30,535 bases of DNA from JAWLEV01 sp041685915 (GTDB lineage: Bacteria; Chloroflexota; Anaerolineae; UBA1429). The notes beneath the pieces were generated by a model. The model searched no databases and had not been told where the DNA came from. It saw only the letters and a list, made by a program, of their open reading frames with translations. Shown here in pieces: positions 8,471-16,254 of this stretch. The stretch lies in NCBI GenBank assembly GCA_041685915.1, contig JAWLEV010000023.1, positions 1 through 30,535 of the forward strand. The letters are read 5' to 3'. Every line of letters starts with the position of its first letter. Within the stretch, counting starts at the first letter, position 1. The position numbers and the translations under genes were made by a program.

Positions 8471-9373
8471 CTATGCCTCTTCGCCTTCCTTCTCTTCCAG
8501 CAATCCCTCGGAGTGGAGCACCTCTTTCAGAGCACGAATGCTGACTTCTAACATGCTCAGGTCGGGCTCGCGGGTGGTGAGGCGCTGCAGGGCCAGCCCG
8601 GGGGCAAAGATGGCGCGCACGATGGGGCTCTTTTCATAGTAGCGGGCACTCAACTTGACCAGCTCGTAAGAGATGCCAGCCACGATGGGGATAAGCACGA
8701 TGCGCGAGAGAAGGCGCAGCAGCAGGGGAGGACGACCTATCACCGTGGATATCAGCACGAAAACCACCAACACGATGAGCAGAAAACTCGTCCCACAACG
8801 GGTGTGAATGCGGGGATATCTGTCCACCGCCTGGGGCTCCAGGGGCGCGCCATGTTCGTAGGCGTTTATCGTCTTGTGTTCGGCCCCATGGTAGGCAAAG
8901 ACACGCCGAATATCGGGCATAAAACCGATACCCCCCAGATAGGCCGTAAAGATGCCCAGGCGCACCAGGCCCTCGGAGAGGTTGCTCAATACCGGCGAGC
9001 CGATCTGACGATCCACCAGAGTGATCAGGAACATGGGCAAAAGGAAGAACAGACCAACGCCCAGGGCCAGGGAAAAGGCCACCGTCGTCCAGGCCAGGGG
9101 ACCGGAGAACTCGATGTCCTCCTCCTCGCTCACGGCGATGTCGGCGGACCAGGTCAGGGCCTTGAGGCCCAATCCCAGCGAATCCCACAGGACGACCAGG
9201 CCCCTAAAAAAGGGCCACTTGAGGACACGGCTGCGATAGATGGCCTTGGGCAGGGCCTCGCGATGCACCACAAGTGCACCAGAGGGGTCGCGCACACAGA
9301 CGGCCCACTCGCGCTCGCCGCGCATGAGCACGCCCTCCATGACAGCCTGTCCTCCATAGTTCAGCTGGTTCAT
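8471..9373 (-). CDS. DUF1385 family membrane protein (YqhQ-like)
   Basis: The product has 300 residues. The N-terminal signature NYGGQAVMEGVLMRG (4-19) and the core motif YHGAEHKTINAYEHG (161-175), followed by HTRCGTSFLLI (190-200), are hallmarks of DUF1385. Four or so membrane helices are visible near 95-120, 136-150, 195-212 and 220-245. The conserved His and Glu look metal-binding, but the family has no settled function. The ATG at 9373 was preferred over an upstream in-frame ATG at 9436: the family signature starts here and GAGGGG lies just upstream. It follows rpmE on the same strand, but a terminator at 9520-9547 separates them, so it probably has its own promoter. The 3' end touches the assembly gap and looks complete (stop at 8471). 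Confidence 0.9.
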   Translation of the reverse strand: MNQLNYGGQAVMEGVLMRGEREWAVCVRDPSGALVVHREALPKAIYRSRVLKWPFFRGLVVLWDSLGLGLKALTWSADIAVSEEEDIEFSGPLAWTTVAFSLALGVGLFFLLPMFLITLVDRQIGSPVLSNLSEGLVRLGIFTAYLGGIGFMPDIRRVFAYHGAEHKTINAYEHGAPLEPQAVDRYPRIHTRCGTSFLLIVLVVFVLISTVIGRPPLLLRLLSRIVLIPIVAGISYELVKLSARYYEKSPIVRAIFAPGLALQRLTTREPDLSMLEVSIRALKEVLHSEGLLEEKEGEEA

Positions 9374-9519
9374 GCCCCCTCGCTCCCCGCTAGTCCGATG
9401 CATACAGGTGCCCGCCATTGGACACCATACGCCCACAATTTGGTTTCATGCGCAGGATCAAATCTTTTTCCCGTCATTTCCAAGAAATGCCCGGCATTAA
9501 CAACATACTTGAGACAAGC

Positions 9520-9547
9520 AAAAAGGCAGAGCCACATAGGCTCTGCC
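9520..9547 (-). terminator. Intrinsic terminator after rpmE
   Basis: On the minus strand, GGCAGAGCC, loop TATGT, GGCTCTGCC is followed by TTTTT (complement of 9520-9524). It lies about 35 bp past the rpmE stop and ends the rplU-rpmA-rpmE unit. Confidence 0.85.
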
Positions 9548-9580
9548 CCCTTTACCATGCTAAGAAATACGCCGGAACGC

Positions 9581-9949
9581 CTACTCCTCTTCCGACGCTT
9601 CCTCCCCTTCTTCTGCTTCTCCTTCTTCGGCCACGCCCTCGATGGGTTCCACCTCGTCCTCGTCCACGATCTCGATCAGCTGGCGCTCCTTCTCGCGCTC
9701 TGCCTTGGCCGCCGCACGTTCCTCGGCCTCTTTTTGCAGGCGCTCGGCACGCTCGATGCGCTTGGTAAAGCGCTCCACCTGGCCGGCCGTGTCCACGATG
9801 CGCTGCATCTCACCGGTAAAGAAGGGATGACACTCGCTGCACACCTCGGTCCTCAGCTCCTTTTTCGTCGAGCCGGTTGTCCAGGTGTTGCCGCAAGCGC
9901 AGATCACCTTTGCGTCCGGATAGTATTCGGGATGGATATCCTCTTTCAT
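9581..9949 (-). CDS. rpmE: Ribosomal protein bL31 with a long charged C-terminal extension
   Basis: bL31 bridges the two ribosomal subunits. The first 70 residues are a typical zinc-type L31: MKEDIHPEYY, then CACG and CSECHPFF supply the four Cys ligands. After HPFFTGEMQRIVDTAGQVERF the protein continues for about 50 more residues, with an Arg/Glu/Lys-rich helix and then an acidic tail (EEGEAEEGEEASEEE), for a total of 122 residues against the usual 65-80. The ATG at 9949 was chosen because L31 begins with M-K-x-x-I-H-P; the longer open frame (to 10105) overlaps rpmA and is rejected. It is the last gene of the rplU-rpmA-rpmE unit, 4 nt after rpmA. The role of the tail is unknown. Confidence 0.95.
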   Translation of the reverse strand: MKEDIHPEYYPDAKVICACGNTWTTGSTKKELRTEVCSECHPFFTGEMQRIVDTAGQVERFTKRIERAERLQKEAEERAAAKAEREKERQLIEIVDEDEVEPIEGVAEEGEAEEGEEASEEE

Positions 9950-9953
9950 ATTC

Positions 9954-10214
9954 CTACACCCTTTCCGGATACACGGATACCTGCTTACGATCCCTGGAAT
10001 GCCACTCAAACTTGACATAGCCATCGATCTCGGAGAACAAGGTATAGTCCTTGCCGCATCCCACATTGTTCCCGGGATGGATACGCGTTCCCCGCTGGCG
10101 TACAAGGATCGATCCCGGCTTGACAGCCTGGCCGTCGAACCGTTTCACACCTAGAAATTTTGGCTGACTATCGCGATTATTCGCTGTACTTCCGCCGCCC
10201 TTTTTATGAGCCAT
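9954..10214 (-). CDS. rpmA: Ribosomal protein bL27
   Basis: It has 86 residues with the canonical MAHKKGGGSTANNRDSQPK start, GxKRFDGQxVKPGSILVRQRG and HPGNNVGCGKDYTLF blocks. bL27 reaches the peptidyl-transferase centre with its N-terminus. Here the N-terminus starts directly with AHKKGG, without the cleaved Firmicutes-type leader. It is 26 nt after rplU and 4 nt before rpmE, so the three are one unit. Confidence 0.97.
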   Translation of the reverse strand: MAHKKGGGSTANNRDSQPKFLGVKRFDGQAVKPGSILVRQRGTRIHPGNNVGCGKDYTLFSEIDGYVKFEWHSRDRKQVSVYPERV

Positions 10215-10240
10215 TTATCGTTCTCCTCTCGTCGAAAGGT

Positions 10241-10552
10241 CTATGCTTCTATCGCGTCGATGCGCAAGCGAGTATAGGGTTGGCGATGCCCCTTGTATCG
10301 CTTGTAGCGATTCTTGGGCTTGAACTTGAAAGCGATGACCTTTGGCCCCTTGCCATGTTCCATAACTGTGGCCGAGACCTTGGCATCCTGGAGAAAGGGA
10401 CGTCCAATCTGGACATCGTCCCCATCGGCCACCATGAGCACACGGTCCAACGTCACGGCATCGCCAACGTCGGTGTCCAAAAGCTCCACATCGACTGTTG
10501 TGCCAACTTTTACTTTATACTGTTTACCACCAGTTTTTACGACCGCGTACAC
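10241..10552 (-). CDS. rplU: Ribosomal protein bL21
   Basis: It has 103 residues; MYAVVKTGGKQYKV at the start and KPKNRYKRYKGHRQPYTRLRI near the end are the standard bL21 blocks (23S rRNA binding). The start is GTG at 10552, with GGAGGT (complement of 10561-10566) about 8 nt upstream. It is the first gene of the unit read from the consensus promoter at 10613-10641. There is no ysxB-type gene between rplU and rpmA. Confidence 0.97.
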   Translation of the reverse strand: MYAVVKTGGKQYKVKVGTTVDVELLDTDVGDAVTLDRVLMVADGDDVQIGRPFLQDAKVSATVMEHGKGPKVIAFKFKPKNRYKRYKGHRQPYTRLRIDAIEA

Positions 10553-10612
10553 GCCCTTTTACCTCCAAGATCCAGAATACGTTAAAGATACAAATCCCTT
10601 CGCAAGTAACTG

Positions 10613-10641
10613 ATTATACCTTTTCGGACATATCCTGTCAA
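10613..10641 (-). promoter_or_regulatory. Consensus promoter of the rplU operon
   Basis: Read on the minus strand: TTGACA (10641-10636), 17 bp, TATAAT (10618-10613). Both boxes are perfect. The predicted start is near 10606, giving a leader of about 54 nt. It is back-to-back with the archease promoter, whose boxes lie about 70 bp away. Confidence 0.9.
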
Positions 10642-10699
10642 TTTTCCCCTGCAGGGCTCCCATCGTCATGATCACATGTCGCCACGGGGCCGCTGCACG

Positions 10700-10728
10700 A
10701 GATTGAGTGATATTGATTTTCTCAATCT
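10700..10728. promoter_or_regulatory. Dyad over the archease promoter -35 box (possible operator)
   Basis: AGATTGAG at 10700-10707 and CTCAATCT at 10721-10728 are perfect inverted repeats separated by 13 bp (half-site spacing 21 bp, two helical turns). The -35 box TTGATT (10713-10718) lies inside the spacer. This geometry suits a dimeric repressor. No regulator gene is nearby, so the binding protein is unknown. Confidence 0.5.
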
Positions 10729-10740
10729 TTCAAGTATAAT
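10713..10740 (+). promoter_or_regulatory. Promoter of the archease-rtcB operon
   Basis: TTGATT (10713-10718), 16 bp, TATAAT (10735-10740). The predicted start is near 10747, leaving about 117 nt of leader with a small hairpin (10751-10764). Confidence 0.65.
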
Positions 10741-10863
10741 ATGTAGTATCTGGGAGATGTCCCACAAGCGTCCGCCTCATCCTTGTCTCCCGCAGATCCA
10801 ACGAAAACGTGGACGAACTTTTTCCCCCTTACCTACCACATCATTCTGCCAAGTGAGAACACT

Positions 10864-11280
10864 ATGACAAATATGACAAAACGGTTTGAGGAAATCGAGC
10901 ACACAGCAGATATCGCCCTCCGTGTATGGGGAAAAGACCTGGCCGAGCTCTTTGCTAATGCCGCCTACGGCATGGCGTCTCAACTCACCGACGTCGAGGA
11001 GGTCTCTCCCACGCACGAGGAAGAGATAGCGTTGGAGGCCGAGGACACGGAAATACTCCTCGTCGAATGGCTGAGCGAACTCCTCTATCTGGGTGAGCGC
11101 GCAAACCGCGTCCATGTGGAATTTGATATGCAAAAGGTGACGGAAAAGGAGCTGCGCGCCGTCGCGCGCGCAGGAACGGTGGAAAGATACCATACGAATA
11201 TCAAAGCCGTAACCTTTAACGAGTTGGAAATCGTACAGACGGAAAAGGGATACAAGACCACGGTCGTATTCGACGTGTGA
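10864..11280 (+). CDS. Archease, RtcB activator
   Basis: Archease helps the RNA ligase RtcB to be guanylylated and to turn over repeatedly. The protein has 138 residues, usual for the family, with the family start FEEIEHTADIALRVWG, then the block EDTEILLVEWLSELLYL and the closing KAVTFNELEIVQ...VVFDV. The Asp in HTADI and the acidic C-terminal residues are the expected metal-binding positions. The ATG at 10864 was chosen; a second ATG at 10873 is close and neither has a strong ribosome site, so the start could be three codons later. It lies 71 nt ahead of rtcB, which fixes its role. Confidence 0.93.
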   Translation: MTNMTKRFEEIEHTADIALRVWGKDLAELFANAAYGMASQLTDVEEVSPTHEEEIALEAEDTEILLVEWLSELLYLGERANRVHVEFDMQKVTEKELRAVARAGTVERYHTNIKAVTFNELEIVQTEKGYKTTVVFDV

Positions 11281-11351
11281 AGGAAGCGACGTGCGATGGC
11301 ACCGGATAACCACAAAAAGTCGTTCTTTAGCAGCATCAAAGGAGGCCGATC

Positions 11352-12803
11352 ATGGCTAGCAAAGAAGACTTTCAACGAATAAGCGAATATATCTGGGAGA
11401 TACCACAGGACTACCGCGACGATATGCGCGTTCCAGCGCGCCTGTTCGCCAACAAAGAACTCTTTGACGCCGCGTTCGGCGACCGTAGCGTGGAGCAGTT
11501 GATCAACACCTCCACACTGCCGGGCATCGTCAAGTACGCCATGGCCCTGCCGGACTTTCATCAGGGCTATGGCTTTCCCATCGGAGGCGTCGTCGGCATC
11601 GACCCGCGTTCGGGCGTCATCTCCCCCGGCGGCGTGGGATACGACATCAACTGTGGCGTGCGTCTGCTCGCCTCCCAGCTGGATCAGGAACAGATCGAAC
11701 CCTTCCGCGAAGACCTGATGGACGCCCTCTACCAGGCCTGTCCGGGAGGCCTGGGTGGCGACGGTCGTCTGCGCGTCTCTCAGAGGGAACTTGAGAACCT
11801 GCTGACCGAGGGAGCCGAGTGGGCCCTAAAAAAGGGTCAGGCGCGCCGCGAGGACGTGGAGCATACGGAGGAAGAGGGAAGTATCTCCGGCGCCGATCCG
11901 AGCAAGGTGAGCAGCAGGGCCAAGGAACGAGGGCTCTCCCAGGTGGGATCGTTGGGCTCGGGGAACCACTTTTTGGAGCTCGACGTGGTGCAAGAGGTCT
12001 ATGATGCGCAGGCCGCGGACGCCTTTGGCCTGCGAGAGCACCAGGTCGTGGTGCAGATCCACTGCGGTTCTCGCGGATTTGGCTACCAAGTATGCGATGA
12101 CTATGTAAAGAGTCTGCAGTCGGCGGTGCAAAAGTACAACATCCATCTTCCGGATCGACAGTTGGTATGCGCGCCCATAGATTCCCCCGAGGGGAAAAAC
12201 TACTTTGGCGCCATGGCCTGCGCCGTAAACTATGCGTTCGTCAACCGTCAGGTATTGGCCATGGGCGCCCGCGAGGCCTTTGAGCGGGTGCTCGCCGGCA
12301 AGGTGGACGACTTTCACCTGCGCCAGGTCTACGACGTGGCGCACAACATCGCCAAATTTGAGAACCATACGGTGGATGGCCGCGAGATGGAACTCTGCAT
12401 CCACCGCAAGGGAGCCACCCGCAGCTTCCCGCCCGGTCATCCCGAGGTTCCCGCCGCCTATCGCGAGGTGGGACAGCCCGTACTGGTGCCCGGCTCCATG
12501 GGCACGGCCTCCTACGTACTGGTTGGCCAGCCAAAGGGGATGGAGTTAACCTTTGGGTCGAGCTGTCATGGTGCGGGCCGTACCATGAGCCGCACAGAGG
12601 CGCGTAACAAGGTGTGGGGCGAGGATCTGCGTGATGAAATGCAGGCAGGAGGCATCGCCGTCCGCGCCGGAAGCATGCGGGGCTTTTCCGAGGAGGCGCC
12701 GATAGCCTACAAAGACGTCAGCCACGTGGTGGAGACGGTGCATGGCCTCGACATCGCCCACAAGGTGGCCCGCCTCGAGCCACTGGGAATCATCAAGGGG
12801 TAA
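11352..12803 (+). CDS. rtcB: RNA-splicing ligase RtcB
   Basis: It joins 2',3'-cyclic phosphate (or 3'-phosphate) and 5'-OH RNA ends using GTP and Mn, in tRNA splicing or RNA repair. It has 483 residues, close to archaeal RtcB. Metal ligands are visible: D98 and C101 (GVGYDINCGVR), H206 (GSLGSGNHFLE), H237 (QIHCGSRG), H331 (AHNIAKFE). The guanylylated His is H406 (SSCHGAGR), and K482 in the terminal IIKG matches the conserved penultimate Lys. All catalytic residues are therefore present. Start: ATG with AAAGGAGG at 11338-11345 and a 6-nt spacing. It is co-transcribed with archease upstream; a hairpin at 12833-12866 follows. Since no intron-bearing tRNA is seen here, RNA repair is the more likely job. 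Confidence 0.97.
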   Translation: MASKEDFQRISEYIWEIPQDYRDDMRVPARLFANKELFDAAFGDRSVEQLINTSTLPGIVKYAMALPDFHQGYGFPIGGVVGIDPRSGVISPGGVGYDINCGVRLLASQLDQEQIEPFREDLMDALYQACPGGLGGDGRLRVSQRELENLLTEGAEWALKKGQARREDVEHTEEEGSISGADPSKVSSRAKERGLSQVGSLGSGNHFLELDVVQEVYDAQAADAFGLREHQVVVQIHCGSRGFGYQVCDDYVKSLQSAVQKYNIHLPDRQLVCAPIDSPEGKNYFGAMACAVNYAFVNRQVLAMGAREAFERVLAGKVDDFHLRQVYDVAHNIAKFENHTVDGREMELCIHRKGATRSFPPGHPEVPAAYREVGQPVLVPGSMGTASYVLVGQPKGMELTFGSSCHGAGRTMSRTEARNKVWGEDLRDEMQAGGIAVRAGSMRGFSEEAPIAYKDVSHVVETVHGLDIAHKVARLEPLGIIKG

Positions 12804-12832
12804 CCCCGAATCATATCATGTAGAGAAAGCTT

Positions 12833-12866
12833 CCCATAGGGGAATACGCCTGTATCCCCCTATGGG
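12833..12866 (+). terminator. Long hairpin after rtcB, probable transcript end
   Basis: The outer stem 12833-12842/12857-12866 (CCCATAGGGG) is extended by ATAC/GTAT around loop GCCT, with one A-C mismatch: 14 pairs in all. No T run follows, so it is a weak intrinsic terminator at best or a 3'-protecting structure. Confidence 0.5.
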
Positions 12867-12938
12867 CAGTTATCATCCCCCTACAATCCATCTTCCTTTC
12901 CACCTTTCATGCTTTAGAAGCTAAAGGTAGGCACATTG

Positions 12939-14552
12939 ATGCTGGCCAAGGAGCATACTCCCCCCAAGCGTGCGTGGATCGCTGGAATATTCCTGGCGAC
13001 CCTATTGGCCTATGTGTTGTGGACCCCCCAAGTGTTGCACTATACGCAGCCCCCTTCGGGCGATCAACCTTACTATCTGATGACCACGATCAGCCTGGTG
13101 GAGGATCGAGACCTCAACCAGTATAATAATTACCGTAAAGACGCCAGCTATGATCAGTTCTACCCGCCCTTTGGAGGCGCGTACCCGTCCGATTTTCCCG
13201 GTATCCCGGCCCCCTATCCGCTTCCCTCCGAGGGACACATGGCCACTGCCACGAACCGTCCACCGAACACGCGGTATTCCAAACACGGCCTGGGCGTCCC
13301 CCTTTTGATCATCCCGGGCTGGGTACTGGGCAAAGCGTTGACGCCGCTGTTATCCCGCCTGATACTGTATGGCAACGGCGGCTGGCCGGCTGTGGTGTTC
13401 CAGTTCAACCTACTGGGGGCACTCTCGGCGTTACAGGTCTTCCTCTTGGCCTGGGAGGTTGCGGGCAAGCGTTGGATTGCCCTCGCTGTGTGGGCTGCGC
13501 TGGCCTTTAGCAATCCACAGATGAGCTACAGCTATCTCGTCTTCCCCGAACTGCCAGCCGCCCTGCTGATTCTCTACGCCTTCCGACGGTTGCGTCTTGG
13601 CTGGGAGACAAACACCCCCGTTCAGCTACTTTCCGTGGCGCTGAGCATCAGCTATCTCCCCTGGCTACACAATCGTCTGCTGCCCATAGTGTTGGCCCTG
13701 ACGGCCTACAGCGTGTATCAATGGCGGCGGACGCGTCCTTCCTGCAGAAAGATGAAGAGGAGGCAATGGCGTTCACTACTGCTATTCCTTGCACCGATCC
13801 TCATCTCGGGCGGGGCCATGGCCGCCTACCACTGCTGGCTATATGGGTCGCCCTTGCCGAATGTGCAAGATCACGCCGGCTTTTTCAATCCTTTACACGC
13901 CAAAGGGCGCCTGTCCCTTCTTCTCTCTACGCTCGGCCTACTTCTTGATCAGCAATGGGGTCTACTTCCCTACACCCCCGTCCTCGCGCTCTCTGCCGTG
14001 GGGACCGTCGTGTTGATGGGATCTCGGGAGGGGCGCCAACTTGGGGCATGGCTGGGAATGATCATGTTGCCCTACTTTCTGGTCGTGGCCGCCTACAAGG
14101 TCTGGTGGGGCGCATGGTGTCCCCCAGCACGCTATCTGGCACCAATTACGCCCCTTATGGCGGTCCCACTCGCGATATCACTTCAGGCGGCAGAGCGCCG
14201 CATCACATACAAGTTCCTTTACGCCCTGTTGACAGGAATAGGCATCGCCATCATGGGCGCCTTGTTGACGAACCTGGACTATCGCACTTCGAATGGTGTC
14301 CCGATCCTCTTCAACCATCCTACGGGGGAAGGATCGTTCTTTGTGTGGCTGGCGTCCCGCCTGGGAATCGACCTCAAGCCGTTCATTCCGGCGTTGGTGC
14401 CATGGTTTGTCGCAGAAGAACATCCAGTTCCCTGGCGACCTCTCTGGATCAGCGTCGGAGCCCTGGGAGTCGTCGTAAGCATCGGACTGCTGTGCATTGG
14501 CGGCAATAGGGCAGGCAAGAGGACGAAATCAACGCAAAAGATATCTCGGTAA
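12939..14552 (+). CDS. Polytopic membrane protein, GT-C glycosyltransferase-like
   Basis: The product has 537 residues with about 10-12 predicted membrane helices. After the first helix (13-30) comes an outer loop with GDQPYYL (41-47) and EDRDLNQYNNY (55-65). Asp42 sits where GT-C transferases carry their catalytic acidic residue, in the GDEPxYL context. Further features are the HGLGVPLLIIPGW block and WWGAWCPPARYLAPITPL near 390, both common in membrane transferases that use lipid-phosphate sugars. The ATG at 12939 was preferred over the TTG at 12936 because AAAGGTAGG (12923-12931) is 7 nt upstream. It stands alone, converging on the DUF1294 gene. Sugar donor and acceptor are unknown; a GT39/PMT-like role is inference. 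Confidence 0.75.
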   Translation: MLAKEHTPPKRAWIAGIFLATLLAYVLWTPQVLHYTQPPSGDQPYYLMTTISLVEDRDLNQYNNYRKDASYDQFYPPFGGAYPSDFPGIPAPYPLPSEGHMATATNRPPNTRYSKHGLGVPLLIIPGWVLGKALTPLLSRLILYGNGGWPAVVFQFNLLGALSALQVFLLAWEVAGKRWIALAVWAALAFSNPQMSYSYLVFPELPAALLILYAFRRLRLGWETNTPVQLLSVALSISYLPWLHNRLLPIVLALTAYSVYQWRRTRPSCRKMKRRQWRSLLLFLAPILISGGAMAAYHCWLYGSPLPNVQDHAGFFNPLHAKGRLSLLLSTLGLLLDQQWGLLPYTPVLALSAVGTVVLMGSREGRQLGAWLGMIMLPYFLVVAAYKVWWGAWCPPARYLAPITPLMAVPLAISLQAAERRITYKFLYALLTGIGIAIMGALLTNLDYRTSNGVPILFNHPTGEGSFFVWLASRLGIDLKPFIPALVPWFVAEEHPVPWRPLWISVGALGVVVSIGLLCIGGNRAGKRTKSTQKISR

Positions 14553-14572
14553 CAGCCCTTTGAAATGGGAAA

Positions 14573-15133
14573 TCAACGCATAAGGAGCCAATATACCCAA
14601 AAGGCGGTGTGGATGGCGACGATGGGCCAGAAAACGGCCTGGTAGGCGGCCTTTTGACGCTTGTGACGGAAGAAATGCTGGCCCAACAGGGCGCCGGGCC
14701 ATCCGCCCAGGGCCTCAAGGACGTGGAGAGTCCGCTCCGGGACGCGCCATGCATCACGCACCGCCCGGGACTTGTCCGTCCCGTAGGCGGCAAAGGTTGT
14801 CACGCTCATGATCGTGTAGACCACCAGGGGCCAGGGGACTTTTACGGTTCCTGCGAGCCCGAGGATCAACCAGCCACCGCCGAGGGCAAACGCGGTAAAG
14901 GTGAGCACGGCCACCGGCGACGGCGCGAGACCGCCGATGCGGGGATTGATCGCCCGCGGGCGCCCGTGCTCATCCCGTTCGAACCGATAGCGAATGCGGT
15001 CGCCCACACGGGGACGGCGCTGTCCGTTGTCCAGCTCGCTGACGTGGAGAAAGACGTCGGCGCCGTCGTCGTCCGGGACGATGAATCCATAGCCCGCATC
15101 GTCCTTCCATACTTTTAGAACGCCCTGAGGCAC
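14573..15133 (-). CDS. Cold-shock domain fused to a DUF1294 membrane domain
   Basis: The product has 186 residues. Residues 3-65 form a cold-shock (CspA-type) domain with the RNA-binding motifs GYGFIV (14-19) and DVFLH (26-30). Residues 70-186 hold membrane helices with the DUF1294 blocks YGTDKSRA, RVPERTLHVLEALGGWPGAL and QHFFRHKRQKAAYQ. The fusion is known from other bacteria; its function is not established, but it may tether nucleic-acid binding to the membrane. The start is GTG at 15133, directly before the cold-shock fold. It lies 48 nt after the TGS GTPase gene on the same strand and may be co-transcribed. Confidence 0.9.
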   Translation of the reverse strand: MPQGVLKVWKDDAGYGFIVPDDDGADVFLHVSELDNGQRRPRVGDRIRYRFERDEHGRPRAINPRIGGLAPSPVAVLTFTAFALGGGWLILGLAGTVKVPWPLVVYTIMSVTTFAAYGTDKSRAVRDAWRVPERTLHVLEALGGWPGALLGQHFFRHKRQKAAYQAVFWPIVAIHTAFWVYWLLMR

Positions 15134-15181
15134 AAAAAACTTCCCTTCTATCTCCGCTGAAAACGCTCGGCAACTAGGGAA

Positions 15182-16168
15182 CTATATCCGCAACTCTACC
15201 ACATCGCCATCCTGCAGGACATAGTCGCGGCCCACCATCTGCCCGTCAAAGTCGGCGCTGCCCCACACGCGGGCCGATTTCAGATTGGCAAGGAAATCCT
15301 TGTGCACCTTTGTGGCAAACTCTTCCACCGTGCTGCCCGCATCCATCACAAAGGGAGCGTTCAGGTCGGGCTCCTTGTTCGGCGGCTTGGAATAGAGGCG
15401 CATGACGCCCAGTTCCTTGAACACGGCCCATTTCAGACGATCCGAATAGCGTCCCGTGGTCACCGAGAGGGGAAGCAACGGCCACTCGTCGCCCAGCAAC
15501 TCCTGCAGAACCTGAAAATCCTCATCCCAGGTCTCATCGTCGACCTTGTTAACCAGGACCAAAAAGGGGATGAACAGCATTCCCGGCTCATCCAGGTAGC
15601 GGTCGCTGTGATGGCGCGGCACGATCCGATTCTCCCTCAAGAGGGCCGCTGCGTCCTCAAGTTGCTGGATGGGATAGGTTTGCACATCCACCATCAACAG
15701 GATCAGGTCCACCCGCCGAATCAGGTTGATCATCTCTGGCTCCACGTGCTCACCATTCAATGGCGGAGTATCGATCAACTGCACCTGGATATCGTCTATG
15801 GGCATCATACCAGGGGTGGGGGTCCAGGTGGTGTAGGGGTAATCGGCCACCTCGGGCGTGGCGTTGGTGAGAGCGTCCACCAGGGCGGACTTGCCCACGT
15901 TGGGCATGCCCACGACCACAACCTGCCCTGCACCCTCTGGCTCGATCTGAAAGACAGAGACCTGTCGCGCGGGCCCCTTTTTCTTTTTGGATGCTTCCCT
16001 CAACTCGGAGAGTCGCCTACGCAGGTCGCCGCGCAGTTTGTCGGTGCCCTTGTGTTTGGGCACCACACTGAGCATCTCTTCCACACAGGCGATCTTTTCC
16101 TGCGGCGAGTCAGCCTGGCGATAGCGCTCCTCGATCTTGAAATAATCGGCTGGAAGATTCGTGGGCAT
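15182..16168 (-). CDS. TGS-domain GTPase of the Obg/DRG type
   Basis: The product has 328 residues. A charged helical N-terminus (1-70, ending KKKKGPARQ) precedes the G domain: G1 GMPNVGKSA (87-95), G2 around YPYTT (111-114), G3 DTPP (133-136), G4 NKVD (207-210). Residues from about 258 form a TGS domain (FVMDAGSTVEEFATKVHKDF ... VLQDGDVVELRI). This is the architecture of the DRG/ribosome-binding GTPases, which probably act in translation; no specific substrate is known. The ATG at 16168 was chosen over the open-frame limit at 16237 because the longer form reads through the promoter at 16215-16243. A GGGGACGG lies just upstream of the ATG. Confidence 0.88.
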   Translation of the reverse strand: MPTNLPADYFKIEERYRQADSPQEKIACVEEMLSVVPKHKGTDKLRGDLRRRLSELREASKKKKGPARQVSVFQIEPEGAGQVVVVGMPNVGKSALVDALTNATPEVADYPYTTWTPTPGMMPIDDIQVQLIDTPPLNGEHVEPEMINLIRRVDLILLMVDVQTYPIQQLEDAAALLRENRIVPRHHSDRYLDEPGMLFIPFLVLVNKVDDETWDEDFQVLQELLGDEWPLLPLSVTTGRYSDRLKWAVFKELGVMRLYSKPPNKEPDLNAPFVMDAGSTVEEFATKVHKDFLANLKSARVWGSADFDGQMVGRDYVLQDGDVVELRI

Positions 16169-16214
16169 CCGTCCCCGTGCTCGCTTTCTAGTGTCTTCTC
16201 GTTTGACTATACAT

Positions 16215-16243
16215 AGTATAGCCGCAAACGGGAGCAATCACAA
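16215..16243 (-). promoter_or_regulatory. Promoter of the TGS GTPase gene
   Basis: Read on the minus strand: TTGTGA (16243-16238), 17 bp, TATACT (16220-16215). The predicted start is near 16208, with about 40 nt of leader to the ATG at 16168. Confidence 0.65.
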
Positions 16244-16254
16244 AATACTGCCTT

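Noticed and set aside
8185..8544. Open frame crossing the assembly gap
   Set aside because: It is open only because N codons cannot be read; it also covers the mdh terminator.
8804..10015. 403-codon open frame on the plus strand
   Set aside because: Antisense to the DUF1385 gene and rpmE, and it runs through the rpmE terminator.
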